DNA from: an uncultured Eubacteriales bacterium
GTDB lineage: Bacteria; Bacillota; Clostridia; Oscillospirales; Oscillospiraceae
Direction: 5' to 3'
Length of the DNA: 12,564 bases
Assembly (NCBI GenBank): GCA_900554705.1
Contig: USIH01000050.1
Span: 1-12,564, forward strand
Shown piece by piece: positions 6,921-12,564 of the stretch. Both the position numbers and the translations under genes were made by a program. The first letter of the stretch is position 1. Every line of letters starts with the position of its first letter. Under the pieces are notes generated by a model. That model was not told where the DNA came from and made no database searches. It worked only from the letters and a program-made list of their open reading frames with translations.

Positions 6921-6993
6921 ATTCCTCCTTTTTGTCGTAACCATTCGAATTTACGCCGCATAGCATAATTCGAAACGATCAAAAAGGAGGAAT
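6921..6993 (+). promoter_or_regulatory. Long hairpin masking the SD and first ATG of cotJAB
   Basis: Outer arms 6921-6934 (ATTCCTCCTTTTTG) and 6980-6993 (CAAAAAGGAGGAAT) are perfect complements. Pairing continues with TCG/CGA (one bulged base) and an inner 8-bp repeat TTCGAATT (6944-6951) with AATTCGAA (6967-6974). The 3' arm contains the full AAGGAGG ribosome site and the AT of the first ATG. It may also slow transcription leaving ktrA, but no proper T-tract follows on the plus strand. The repeat is directly seen; the masking role is inferred. Confidence 0.75.
6940..6967 (+). promoter_or_regulatory. Candidate mother-cell (sigma-K/sigma-E type) promoter
   Basis: CATAGCATA at 6959-6967 fits the sigma-K -10 pattern CATANNNTA and 6 of 8 positions of the sigma-E -10 CATACAAT. 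An AC at 6940-6941 is 17 bases upstream, as in sigma-K promoters. No good sigma-E -35 was found. A start near 6974 would give a transcript without the anti-SD arm of the surrounding hairpin. B. subtilis cotJ is sigma-E controlled, so the match is plausible but weak. Confidence 0.35.
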
Positions 6994-7483
6994 GGTTTTG
7001 GAACTGAAAAAGCAGCCGATGGTTTCGTGCAGCAACAAAGAGATCGCAGCGGACGAAACCGCATCCTGCGGAACGCTGCCCGCCTGCGCGCCGCTCGCTG
7101 TACCCTTTGTTCCGATGCAAAAGAACAATCCCGCAGTCTATGCGGCGCAAAATGGTGTGATCCGCGGGACGATGTTCCCCGGGTTAGACCTCCCCTTCAT
7201 GGGCAAAGCGAACGAGACGCCGCTTTCGCAGTCGCAGCTGCACGAGCTGCAAACGCTTGGATTTGCCATGGTAGATCTGGGCGAATACCTCGACACGCAC
7301 ACGGACGACAACGAAGCGTTCAAGCTGTTTCAGTTTTATGCACAGCTATACCAAAAAGGTCGAGAGGCCTACGAAAAGGCATACGGCCCGTTGACGCAGG
7401 CAAGCGCGGCAGATGCGGACTGTTATCATTGGATGACCGACCCGTGGCCTTGGGAAATCTCGGCAAACGAAAAGGAGGGTTAA
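6992..7483 (+). CDS. Spore coat CotJA-CotJB fusion protein
   Basis: A 163-residue protein joining two small spore-coat proteins that are separate genes (about 82 and 87 residues) in B. subtilis. Residues about 35-70 resemble CotJA: LAVPFVPMQ, PAVYAAQNG, IRGTMFPGLDLPF. Residues about 80-155 resemble CotJB: LHELQTLGFAMVDLGEYLDTH, AFKLFQFYAQLYQKGREAYE, YGPLT, and the tryptophan-rich end WMTDPWPWE. A 30-residue N-terminal stretch with three cysteines is not recognised. The role is structural, in the inner coat or outer forespore surface, together with CotJC. The ATG at 6992 is kept as the start, but it is only 1 base from the AGGAGG. An in-frame TTG at 6998 has ideal 7-base spacing and may be the true start (161 residues). 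The SD for cotJC lies in this gene's last codons; the stop is 3 bp before its ATG. Confidence 0.85.
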   Translation: MVLELKKQPMVSCSNKEIAADETASCGTLPACAPLAVPFVPMQKNNPAVYAAQNGVIRGTMFPGLDLPFMGKANETPLSQSQLHELQTLGFAMVDLGEYLDTHTDDNEAFKLFQFYAQLYQKGREAYEKAYGPLTQASAADADCYHWMTDPWPWEISANEKEG

Positions 7484-7486
7484 GCG

Positions 7487-8083
7487 ATGTTTGTGTATGA
7501 AAAGAAGCTGCAATACCCTGTAAAGATCGCAAACACGAACCCTACCTTGGCCGCGATCATCATCAGTCAGTACGGTGGACCTGACGGCGAGCTTGGCGCA
7601 TCTCTGCGTTACCTCTCCCAGCGCTACTCCATGCCTTATCCGGAACTGAAGGGGCTGCTGACGGACATTGGAACGGAGGAATTGGGGCACTTAGAGATGA
7701 TCGGGGCGATCGTCCACCAGCTTACCAGAAAGTTGACGGAAGAGCAGCAGAAGGCTGCCGGCTTTGCCCCGTACTTTGTTGACCATACGGCAGGTGTCTA
7801 TCCGCAATCTGCCGGCGGTGCACCGTGGTCGGCTGCGACGATGGCCGTAAAGGGCGATCCGATTACCGACTTGACGGAAGACCTTGCAGCGGAGCAAAAA
7901 GCACGCACAACCTATGACAACATCCTGCGTCTTTCGGATGACCCCGACGTGAACGACGCGATCAAATTCCTGCGCGCCAGAGAGATCGTGCATTTCCAGC
8001 GCTTCGGCGAAGCGATCGAGCGGCTGCGCGAGCGGATGGACAGCAGGAACATTTACTATCTCAACCCAGCGCTGGATCAATAA
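7487..8083 (+). CDS. cotJC: Spore coat protein CotJC, manganese-catalase family
   Basis: A 198-residue four-helix protein of the manganese catalase fold, matching CotJC (about 189 residues in B. subtilis), a spore-coat component; members of this group are suspected peroxidases. The opening MFVYEKKLQYPVKI and QYGGPDGELGASLRYLSQRY are CotJC hallmarks. The dimanganese ligands of true manganese catalases seem conserved: E35, E65 and H68 (GTEELGH), E136 (LAAEQ) and H169 (REIVHF), with E166 nearby, so catalase activity is possible. It is shorter than secreted or vegetative manganese catalases (about 270-300), lacking their C-terminal extension. It has a strong AAAAGGAGGG site 8 bases before the ATG and is co-transcribed with the CotJAB fusion. 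A hairpin follows immediately after its stop. Confidence 0.95.
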   Translation: MFVYEKKLQYPVKIANTNPTLAAIIISQYGGPDGELGASLRYLSQRYSMPYPELKGLLTDIGTEELGHLEMIGAIVHQLTRKLTEEQQKAAGFAPYFVDHTAGVYPQSAGGAPWSAATMAVKGDPITDLTEDLAAEQKARTTYDNILRLSDDPDVNDAIKFLRAREIVHFQRFGEAIERLRERMDSRNIYYLNPALDQ

Positions 8084-8090
8084 CGGCGAA

Positions 8091-8128
8091 AACGAGGCAG
8101 AAAAGTGCGTTCACTTTTCTGCCTCGTT
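8091..8128. terminator. 17-bp hairpin between convergent cotJC and plsY
   Basis: Arms 8091-8107 (AACGAGGCAGAAAAGTG) and 8112-8128 (CACTTTTCTGCCTCGTT) pair perfectly around CGTT. It follows the cotJC stop by 7 bases and contains the plsY stop codon (8111-8113) and last codons, so it can serve transcripts from both sides. T-tracts after the stem are poor in both directions, so it may act as a bidirectional terminator of low strength or as a 3'-end stabiliser. Confidence 0.7.
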
Positions 8129-8716
8129 CGGTACTACGGCAAAGTATTTCGTATGGCGCGCGATGACGATCACACAAAGCAGGGCGCAGCCGACCGCGAT
8201 GGCGCCCTGACCGGTCAGCGCGCTGCGCGCCGTTCCGGCCAAGCCGAACAGCGCAAAGGTAACGATGCTGCGGATGCGCGTGGGGTTGATCTTGATCAGC
8301 GTAGAAAACAGGGCATAAAGCCCCGCGAGGATCAGAACGATCCGCGAGACCGGCAGCAGCGCCAGCATCTCGCCAAAGGAGGTCGCAATGCACTTGCCGC
8401 CGTGGTGATGGTTCAGCGGCGCGACCGCATGGCCAAGCACAGGCGCGACGATGACAGCCGCGAAGTACATACTGTGGACATCTACGGTGCGATACGCAAG
8501 ATAGACCGGCAGGAAGCCTTTTAGCATATCCAGCAGTAAGCACAGCAGCCCCATAGGAATGCCGCAATTTACAAACACGTTTGCCGCTCCCGGGTTATGA
8601 TCGTCACTCAGCTCCGCAACGTCCTTTTGCAGGAAATAGCTCGGTATGAGCTTGCAAAACATGACGCTTCCCAAAAAATAGCCGCCAACGATCCAAAGAA
8701 GCCAAAGGCCGCGCAT
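8111..8716 (-). CDS. plsY: Glycerol-3-phosphate acyltransferase, PlsY family (divergent)
   Basis: A 201-residue membrane protein with about five transmembrane segments, resembling PlsY, which moves an acyl group from acyl-phosphate to glycerol-3-phosphate to make lysophosphatidate. Family motifs are recognisable but altered: NPGAANVF stands where GATNVxR is usual (about residues 41-48), DMLKG (63-67) is intact, and GH...GGKCIATSFG (95-115) has cysteine in place of the second glycine of GGKG and a HHH stretch before it. This looks like a clostridial side branch rather than the main PlsY; it may act on another acceptor. ATG 8716 lies 2 bases after the upstream gene's stop; a GTG at 8722 overlapping that stop is the alternative. 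Last gene of the dnaX operon, directly after the glycosyltransferase, suggesting joint work in lipid synthesis. Confidence 0.82.
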   Translation of the reverse strand: MRGLWLLWIVGGYFLGSVMFCKLIPSYFLQKDVAELSDDHNPGAANVFVNCGIPMGLLCLLLDMLKGFLPVYLAYRTVDVHSMYFAAVIVAPVLGHAVAPLNHHHGGKCIATSFGEMLALLPVSRIVLILAGLYALFSTLIKINPTRIRSIVTFALFGLAGTARSALTGQGAIAVGCALLCVIVIARHTKYFAVVPNEAEK

Positions 8717-8718
8717 AC

Positions 8719-9813
8719 TCACACCACCAGATCAGCGACGCGCTCCGCGGCGTCCGGATAGATATATTCGCGCTGCTGCGCGCGCATCCTCTCCGCCCAA
8801 CTGGGGGCGCTGATGATATTCTTTGCGGCGATGGCCGCCTGCTTTGCGTTGCTTGCGTGGACGGAAATACCGCGCGCGGAGAAGAACGCAACATTCTTTG
8901 TTTCGCATCCGGCATAGGCAAGCAAATGGATCAGCGGCACATTTGCGACCGCCGCCTCCGTGCTGGTCAGGCCTCCGGGCTTTGAGATCATCACATTTGC
9001 GGCGTTCATATAGAGGTTTACCTGATCGGTAAACGGCACAGTACGGATACAGGACGCGTTCTTAAAGTGCTTTTCAACCTGCTGCCTGAGCTTCTGGTTG
9101 CGGCCGACAAGGACGCAGACTTGGTAGTCATTGCCGCATTTTTTCAAAAGCATTTTGCAAAGCTCCACGATATTGCCGCAGCCCACGCCGCCGCTCATGA
9201 TCAGGATCATCGGGCGCTCCGGCGCAAGGCCAAGCCGCACCCGCGCCTCTTGCGCGGGCAGATGCTCCGTGAAGCGATGGCTCACGGGAATTCCGGTCGC
9301 GTGTATCAGCTCCGGCGGAATATGCTTCATCTCAGCGCGCAGATCGTCGTGCGGGATCAGGTAACCGTCGAGAACCGTTTCGGCAAAAAACGGAATGCAG
9401 GTATAGTCCGTGAGAACACCATAGCAAGGGATGTGGAGCGCCAAGCGCTTGCGTATCGCGGTCATTGCCTCCATGGCAAACAGATGCGTGCAGACAACGC
9501 TTGTAAACGCCTCCGCTACGATATATTCCTTCAGCTTCTGCGCATAGTGTGCGTTGGCATAGTAAACGGGAGAGGTCAGGCCGGTCGCGCTGTAAAGGCC
9601 GCCCGCCTTATAGAGCGCGCCAAAGAGCGCCGGCGTTTTTTTCATCATCCCGCTGTAAGTGGCAGACACGGCGCCTGCCGTTTTTTTGCTGCCGAACGTC
9701 AACGGATCCACAACGGCGCAGGCAATATTGCGCCGCTTCAGCGCTTCCTCCACCGCGTGGGCAGCGCTGTTGTGTCCCTGACCCGTATCACAGCTCAGGA
9801 TCAGTATTTTCAT
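8719..9813 (-). CDS. Diacylglycerol glycosyltransferase, MGDG-synthase/UgtP-like
   Basis: A 364-residue GT28-type (GT-B fold) glycosyltransferase like MGDG synthase and the B. subtilis processive diacylglycerol glucosyltransferase UgtP, which build membrane glycolipids and lipoteichoic acid anchors from UDP-sugar and diacylglycerol. The N-terminal acceptor domain starts with MKILILSCDTGQGHNSAA (glycine loop 11-13, H14), then THLFAMEA (109-116) and GVLTDY (132-137). The C-terminal donor domain starts at about 200 with MILIMSGGVGCGNI and has the UDP-sugar signature SKPGGLTSTEAAVANVPLI (277-295), with E286. No transmembrane segment; attachment to the membrane face is expected. AAAGGAGC lies before the ATG. 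The stop TGA abuts plsY, 24 bp separate it from recR. MurG is an alternative relative but lacks the N-terminal GQGHNSAA form seen here. Confidence 0.88.
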   Translation of the reverse strand: MKILILSCDTGQGHNSAAHAVEEALKRRNIACAVVDPLTFGSKKTAGAVSATYSGMMKKTPALFGALYKAGGLYSATGLTSPVYYANAHYAQKLKEYIVAEAFTSVVCTHLFAMEAMTAIRKRLALHIPCYGVLTDYTCIPFFAETVLDGYLIPHDDLRAEMKHIPPELIHATGIPVSHRFTEHLPAQEARVRLGLAPERPMILIMSGGVGCGNIVELCKMLLKKCGNDYQVCVLVGRNQKLRQQVEKHFKNASCIRTVPFTDQVNLYMNAANVMISKPGGLTSTEAAVANVPLIHLLAYAGCETKNVAFFSARGISVHASNAKQAAIAAKNIISAPSWAERMRAQQREYIYPDAAERVADLVV

Positions 9814-9837
9814 TATGAATGCTCCTTTAGTCGCTCG

Positions 9838-10437
9838 TCAAATATCCTGACGTCCCTCCAAGGCGCGCAAGAGCGTCACCTCGTCGGCATACTCCAACTG
9901 GCTCCCCACGGGTATCCCGTAGGCAAGGCGCGTCACGCGCACCTCCATGGGGCGAAGAAGGCGCGAAATGTAGAGCGCGGTCGCCTCGCCCTCCGTGTCG
10001 GGATTGGTCGCCATAATGACCTCGCGCACGCCGCCCTTTCCTACGCGGGAAAGCAGCTCACGCACGCGGATGTCGTCCGGCCCCACGTGGTTCAGCGGCG
10101 AGATCACGCCGTGCAGCACATGATAGACACCATGGAACTCCCGCGCGCGCTCCAAGGCGATGACATCCTTGGGATCGGCAACGACGCAGATGATCCCATG
10201 GTCACGCGTTTCATCGTCGCAGATCGGGCAGAGGTCAAGATCGGTCAAATTCTGGCAGCAGGGGCACAGGTGCACGCTCTTTTTCGCCGCAGTAAGCGTC
10301 TGCGCGAACTCCTCGACCTCTTCCTGCGGAAGGCTCAGGAGGTAAAAGGAAAGGCGCTGTGCCGTCTTGCCGCCGATGCCGGGCAGACGCGCAAATTGTT
10401 CCGTTAGCCGCTCCAACGCGGCAGGAAATGCGCGCAT
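9838..10437 (-). CDS. recR: Recombination mediator protein RecR
   Basis: A 199-residue DNA repair protein that with RecO (and RecF) loads RecA at single-strand gaps. Length is typical. The helix-hairpin-helix region is at LARLPGIGGKTAQRL-like residues 15-29 (seen as FARLPGIGGKTAQRL), the zinc finger uses C58, C61, C70 and C73, the Toprim domain covers about 80-175 with the family motif ATNPDTEGEATALY near 143-156, and the Walker-B-like end is YGIPVGSQLEYADEVTL. All are intact. Its ATG shares one base with the ybaB stop (TGATG), indicating translational coupling. Order dnaX-ybaB-recR is conserved in many bacteria, which supports the call. Confidence 0.97.
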   Translation of the reverse strand: MRAFPAALERLTEQFARLPGIGGKTAQRLSFYLLSLPQEEVEEFAQTLTAAKKSVHLCPCCQNLTDLDLCPICDDETRDHGIICVVADPKDVIALERAREFHGVYHVLHGVISPLNHVGPDDIRVRELLSRVGKGGVREVIMATNPDTEGEATALYISRLLRPMEVRVTRLAYGIPVGSQLEYADEVTLLRALEGRQDI

Positions 10438-10781
10438 CAGAACAAACCGCCCAGATTCAGGCCGCCGGTCAGGCGGGACATATTAGCCGAGGCTTCGCTC
10501 TCTGCCTTGCGCATCGCTTCATTCACCGCGCCCACAACCATATCCTGAAGCATCTCCACGTCATCCGGATCAACGGCATCCGGCGAGATGGTCAAAGAAA
10601 GGACTTCGTGCTTTCCGTTGACGACCGCCTTCACAACGCCGCCGCCCACGCTTGCCTCATAGGTCTTGTTTTCCAATTCTTCCTGCATCTTCAGCATATC
10701 CTGCTGCATTTTCTGCGCCTGCTTGATCATATTCATGTTCATGCCGCCGCCCATACCGCCGCGGAAACCACCTTTTGCCAT
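10437..10781 (-). CDS. YbaB/EbfC family nucleoid-associated protein
   Basis: A 114-residue DNA-binding protein of the YbaB/EbfC family, a dimer that coats DNA and is nearly always encoded between dnaX and recR. The glycine- and methionine-rich start (MAKGGFRGGMGGGMNMNM) is common in Firmicute members. The core is MIKQAQKMQQDMLKMQEEL (helix, about 18-36), the VGGGVVKAVVNGKHEV strand region (45-60), and a helix MLQDMVVGAVNEAM with a glycine-rich C-terminus (TGGLNLGGLF). AAGGAG lies a few bases before the ATG, and 16 bp separate it from the dnaX stop. Its stop overlaps the recR start by one base. Confidence 0.95.
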   Translation of the reverse strand: MAKGGFRGGMGGGMNMNMIKQAQKMQQDMLKMQEELENKTYEASVGGGVVKAVVNGKHEVLSLTISPDAVDPDDVEMLQDMVVGAVNEAMRKAESEASANMSRLTGGLNLGGLF

Positions 10782-10797
10782 TTTTAACTACTCCTTT

Positions 10798-12378
10798 TTA
10801 CTTTAATTCAACAATATCCGGAAATTGCTTTCCGCGTGAGATCAGTTGCTCCAGTGCAGCCGTTCCGCCTGTGTTTTTCTGCGCCGTGTCAAACTTTGCG
10901 GTCACGGGACGCCCAAGAAGAGCGGAGGCGCACTCGGTAACGGTCTGAAGCACCTCGGGCTTGTTCAGCCTGTCTACGGTGAAGCTGTCCTGCGCCGACA
11001 ACAGGAGAAAACGTTCCACTACCCTGCCGCTGACCGGTGCATCCGGCGTGTCGGAGAAAAACGCGGAATAATATGGCTTCATCTGCACGCGAAGACGCTG
11101 CACAAGCTCCTGCCAGAAGCCGTTCGGAAGTGTCTGCGGCTCCGGCTCGACCGGAGGCGGCGCTTCCTCCTGCACGGGAGTCTCTTCCACCGGAGGCGCT
11201 TGCGCCATCGGCTGCGCAGAAGAAAGGATTGCGCCGTTTTTCACCTTTTGCTCCAACCGTGAAAGGCGGGCGTTGATGGACTCCGCATCCAAGGACGCTT
11301 CCGGACTGCAAATGCGCAGGAGACAAAGCTCCGCGTCGATCCTCCGGTTCGCGCTTGTGTTAAAGCCGGCTGCCGCATCGCGCAAAAGGCGCGTAATGCG
11401 CAGCAGCTCCCCCGCAGAGGCCTGCGCAAAGAGCGCCGAAAGCTCCTGCTGCGTGCAAATGCCGGAAATGAGCGAGCTGCTCTGGTTGGCCGTCTTCATA
11501 ATAAGCAGGTCGCGCGCTACGGTGCAAAGCTCGTCGAGCATCGCGGCAAGATCCTTGCCCTCCGCATACTGCTGATCGAAGACAAAGAGGGCTTGCTTGC
11601 CGTCGTGCCGAAGCAGCGCCTGCATCAGTTCCGCCGTCTTGCGCGTCCCCGCCAGACCGAGCGTCCGGCAAGCCTCGTCCGTACCGATCTCGCCGGAGGA
11701 CGCGCTCGCGCACTGATCGAGCAAGCTCACGGCATCTCGTAGGCCGCCGTCGGCAAGACGGGCAAGGAAATCCGCCGCCTCCTGCGTGAGGGCGATGTGC
11801 TCGCGCGCCGCGATGAAGCTCAGACGATCCGAAATATCCTCCGGAAGGATCCGCCGAAAGGAAAAGCGCTGGCAGCGGGAAAGGATCGTCGCGGGAACCT
11901 TGTGCAGCTCCGTCGTCGCAAGAATGAACAGAAGATGCTCCGGCGGCTCCTCAATGATCTTAAGCAGCGCGTTAAACGCGCTGAGAGAGAGCATATGCAC
12001 CTCGTCGATGATATACACGCGCATCTTGACCTCGGCCGGAAGATAGGCTGCGTCGTCGCGCAGCGCGCGCACATTGTCGACGCCGTTGTTCGAAGCCGCG
12101 TCGATCTCGAGCACGTCCATGCACGAACCGGCTTCGATGCTTCGGCAGGCGGCGCAGCAGTTACAAGGGTTGCCGTCGACAGGCGCTTCGCAGTTGACCG
12201 CTTTGGCAAGGATCTTTGCGCAGCTTGTTTTGCCCGTGCCGCGTGTGCCCGTGAAGAGGTAGGCATGGCTGAGCCGATTTTGCAGCAACTGATTTTTCAG
12301 CGTCTGCGTCACGGCAGGCTGACCGACGACATCGTCAAACGTGCGCGGCCGGTATTTTCTATAAAGTGCCTGATACAT
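10798..12378 (-). CDS. dnaX: DNA polymerase III subunit gamma/tau
   Basis: A 526-residue clamp-loader ATPase of the replicative polymerase. The AAA+ domain opens with ALYRKYRPRTFDDVVGQ; Walker A is GTRGTGKT (residues 44-51), the zinc-binding cysteines are C63, C72, C75 and C78, Walker B is VYIIDEVHML (121-130), sensor 1 is ATTELHK (154-160) and the arginine-finger motif is SRCQRF (167-172). A proline- and glutamate-rich linker (about 388-412) leads to the C-terminal tau-like domain. Length is within the Firmicute range. The ATG at 12378 has a strong GGAGGG site 8 bases upstream. First gene of the five-gene minus-strand operon ending at plsY. No slippery A-tract for programmed frameshifting was noticed. 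Confidence 0.97.
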   Translation of the reverse strand: MYQALYRKYRPRTFDDVVGQPAVTQTLKNQLLQNRLSHAYLFTGTRGTGKTSCAKILAKAVNCEAPVDGNPCNCCAACRSIEAGSCMDVLEIDAASNNGVDNVRALRDDAAYLPAEVKMRVYIIDEVHMLSLSAFNALLKIIEEPPEHLLFILATTELHKVPATILSRCQRFSFRRILPEDISDRLSFIAAREHIALTQEAADFLARLADGGLRDAVSLLDQCASASSGEIGTDEACRTLGLAGTRKTAELMQALLRHDGKQALFVFDQQYAEGKDLAAMLDELCTVARDLLIMKTANQSSSLISGICTQQELSALFAQASAGELLRITRLLRDAAAGFNTSANRRIDAELCLLRICSPEASLDAESINARLSRLEQKVKNGAILSSAQPMAQAPPVEETPVQEEAPPPVEPEPQTLPNGFWQELVQRLRVQMKPYYSAFFSDTPDAPVSGRVVERFLLLSAQDSFTVDRLNKPEVLQTVTECASALLGRPVTAKFDTAQKNTGGTAALEQLISRGKQFPDIVELK

Positions 12379-12401
12379 CCGCCTATCCCTCCTTTTTCTT
12401 C

Positions 12402-12430
12402 AGTATACCTGATTTTTGCGCAAAATGCAA
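12402..12430 (-). promoter_or_regulatory. Sigma-A promoter for the dnaX operon
   Basis: Read on the minus strand: TTGCAT (12430-12425), spacer of 17 bases, TATACT (12407-12402). Transcription should start near 12395, giving a leader of under 20 bases that holds the AAAAAGGAGGG ribosome site. It lies just after the terminator of the previous minus-strand unit, so dnaX has its own start. Confidence 0.75.
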
Positions 12431-12435
12431 TGAAC

Positions 12436-12468
12436 AAAAAAGCGGAACTGCCCAACGGCAGTTCCGCT
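12436..12468 (-). terminator. Rho-independent terminator of the unit upstream of dnaX
   Basis: On the minus strand a 12-bp perfect stem (arms 12468-12457 AGCGGAACTGCC and 12452-12441) with a four-base loop is followed directly by six T (12441-12436). This is a classic intrinsic terminator for a transcript entering from beyond 12564. It lies 6 bp upstream of the dnaX -35 box. Confidence 0.85.
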
Positions 12469-12498
12469 CAGCGTGCCGAAAACCTTTTCGGCACGCTG
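12469..12498 (-). repeat. Second hairpin abutting the terminator
   Basis: Perfect inverted repeat with 14-bp arms 12469-12482 (CAGCGTGCCGAAAA) and 12485-12498, with only two bases between, so a real loop would open some inner A-T pairs. It directly touches the terminator stem at 12468/12469. On the minus strand it is transcribed first. It could stabilise the RNA end or act as a backup pause. Confidence 0.8.
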
Positions 12499-12564
12499 AC
12501 AGGCTGCCAAAAAGTTCGGAAGACGAGCAACTCACGCCCGTCGGCGTATATAGATACGGTAGGG
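12499..12564 (-). other. 3' end of an unidentified minus-strand gene or RNA
   Basis: These bases lie upstream of the double hairpin and must belong to the transcript it ends. One minus-strand frame (codons from 12563) stays open and meets TGA at 12470-12468, at the junction of the two hairpins. Another frame also stays open across the hairpins and beyond, so coding is unproven. Many Firmicutes have the SRP RNA gene upstream of dnaX, but its GGAAG-loop core is not seen here. Confidence 0.3.

Noticed and set aside
7487..8083. Vegetative manganese catalase for oxidative stress
   Set aside because: Length, N-terminal hallmark and the CotJAB neighbour point to the spore-coat member of the family.
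9067..10407. Long plus-strand open frame (446 codons) antisense to the glycosyltransferase and recR
   Set aside because: It has no ribosome site and no family resemblance, and it mirrors codon bias of two well-supported minus-strand genes.
12470..12564. SRP RNA gene upstream of dnaX
   Set aside because: The conserved tetraloop stem with GGAAG...AGCAG is not in the visible bases; the gene might lie outside the window.

Overview
The window is ordinary chromosomal DNA from a moderately GC-rich Gram-positive bacterium of the spore-forming Clostridia, probably Oscillospiraceae/Ruminococcaceae-like. The assignment is an inference from protein content: a cotJ spore-coat locus, the dnaX-ybaB-recR cluster, a KtrB/KtrA potassium system and a UgtP/MGDG-synthase-like glycosyltransferase. 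No phage, plasmid or CRISPR hallmark is visible.

Layout. Bases 2-274 (+) are the 3' end of radA. Two tandem paralogous ATP-grasp genes of the 'sugar-transfer associated' type follow (299-1321 and 1396-2397, +). They converge with a HAD-family phosphatase (2401-3051, -), which overlaps the end of a XerC/XerD-like tyrosine recombinase (3029-4033, -). A non-coding stretch of about 870 bp follows. It holds a 24-bp tandem repeat, a perfect 20-bp-arm palindrome, a second related inverted repeat, and near its right end a strong sigma-A promoter driving ktrB-ktrA (4907-6256 and 6272-6916, +). Next is a two-gene spore-coat operon: a CotJA-CotJB fusion (6992-7483, +) and the manganese-catalase-like CotJC (7487-8083, +). 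A 17-bp-stem hairpin separates it from a convergent minus-strand operon read in the order dnaX, ybaB/ebfC, recR, diacylglycerol-type glycosyltransferase, plsY (12378 down to 8111). Upstream of dnaX are a clear promoter and, beyond it, a double hairpin with a T-tract that ends another minus-strand transcript entering from outside the window.

How the genes work together. dnaX, ybaB and recR form a replication and recombination-repair group. It is continuous, with overlaps or gaps of at most 24 bp, with two membrane-lipid genes: an acyltransferase making lysophosphatidate and a glycosyltransferase likely making glycolipid. KtrB is the potassium channel-like pore and KtrA its nucleotide-binding regulatory ring. 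CotJAB and CotJC belong to the spore coat made in the mother cell.

Most notable signals. (1) CotJA and CotJB are fused in one reading frame. (2) The Shine-Dalgarno (SD) sequences of two unrelated genes, the second ATP-grasp gene and cotJAB, lie in the 3' arm of a perfect 14-bp hairpin whose 5' arm carries CCTCC. At cotJAB a mother-cell-sigma-like -10 element lies in the loop, so only a transcript started there would have a free ribosome site. (3) A cluster of CGAACG-type inverted repeats and a 24-bp tandem repeat lie behind the recombinase gene. None of this amounts to an evident new defence or mobile system; the SD-masking hairpins are the best candidates for something undescribed.
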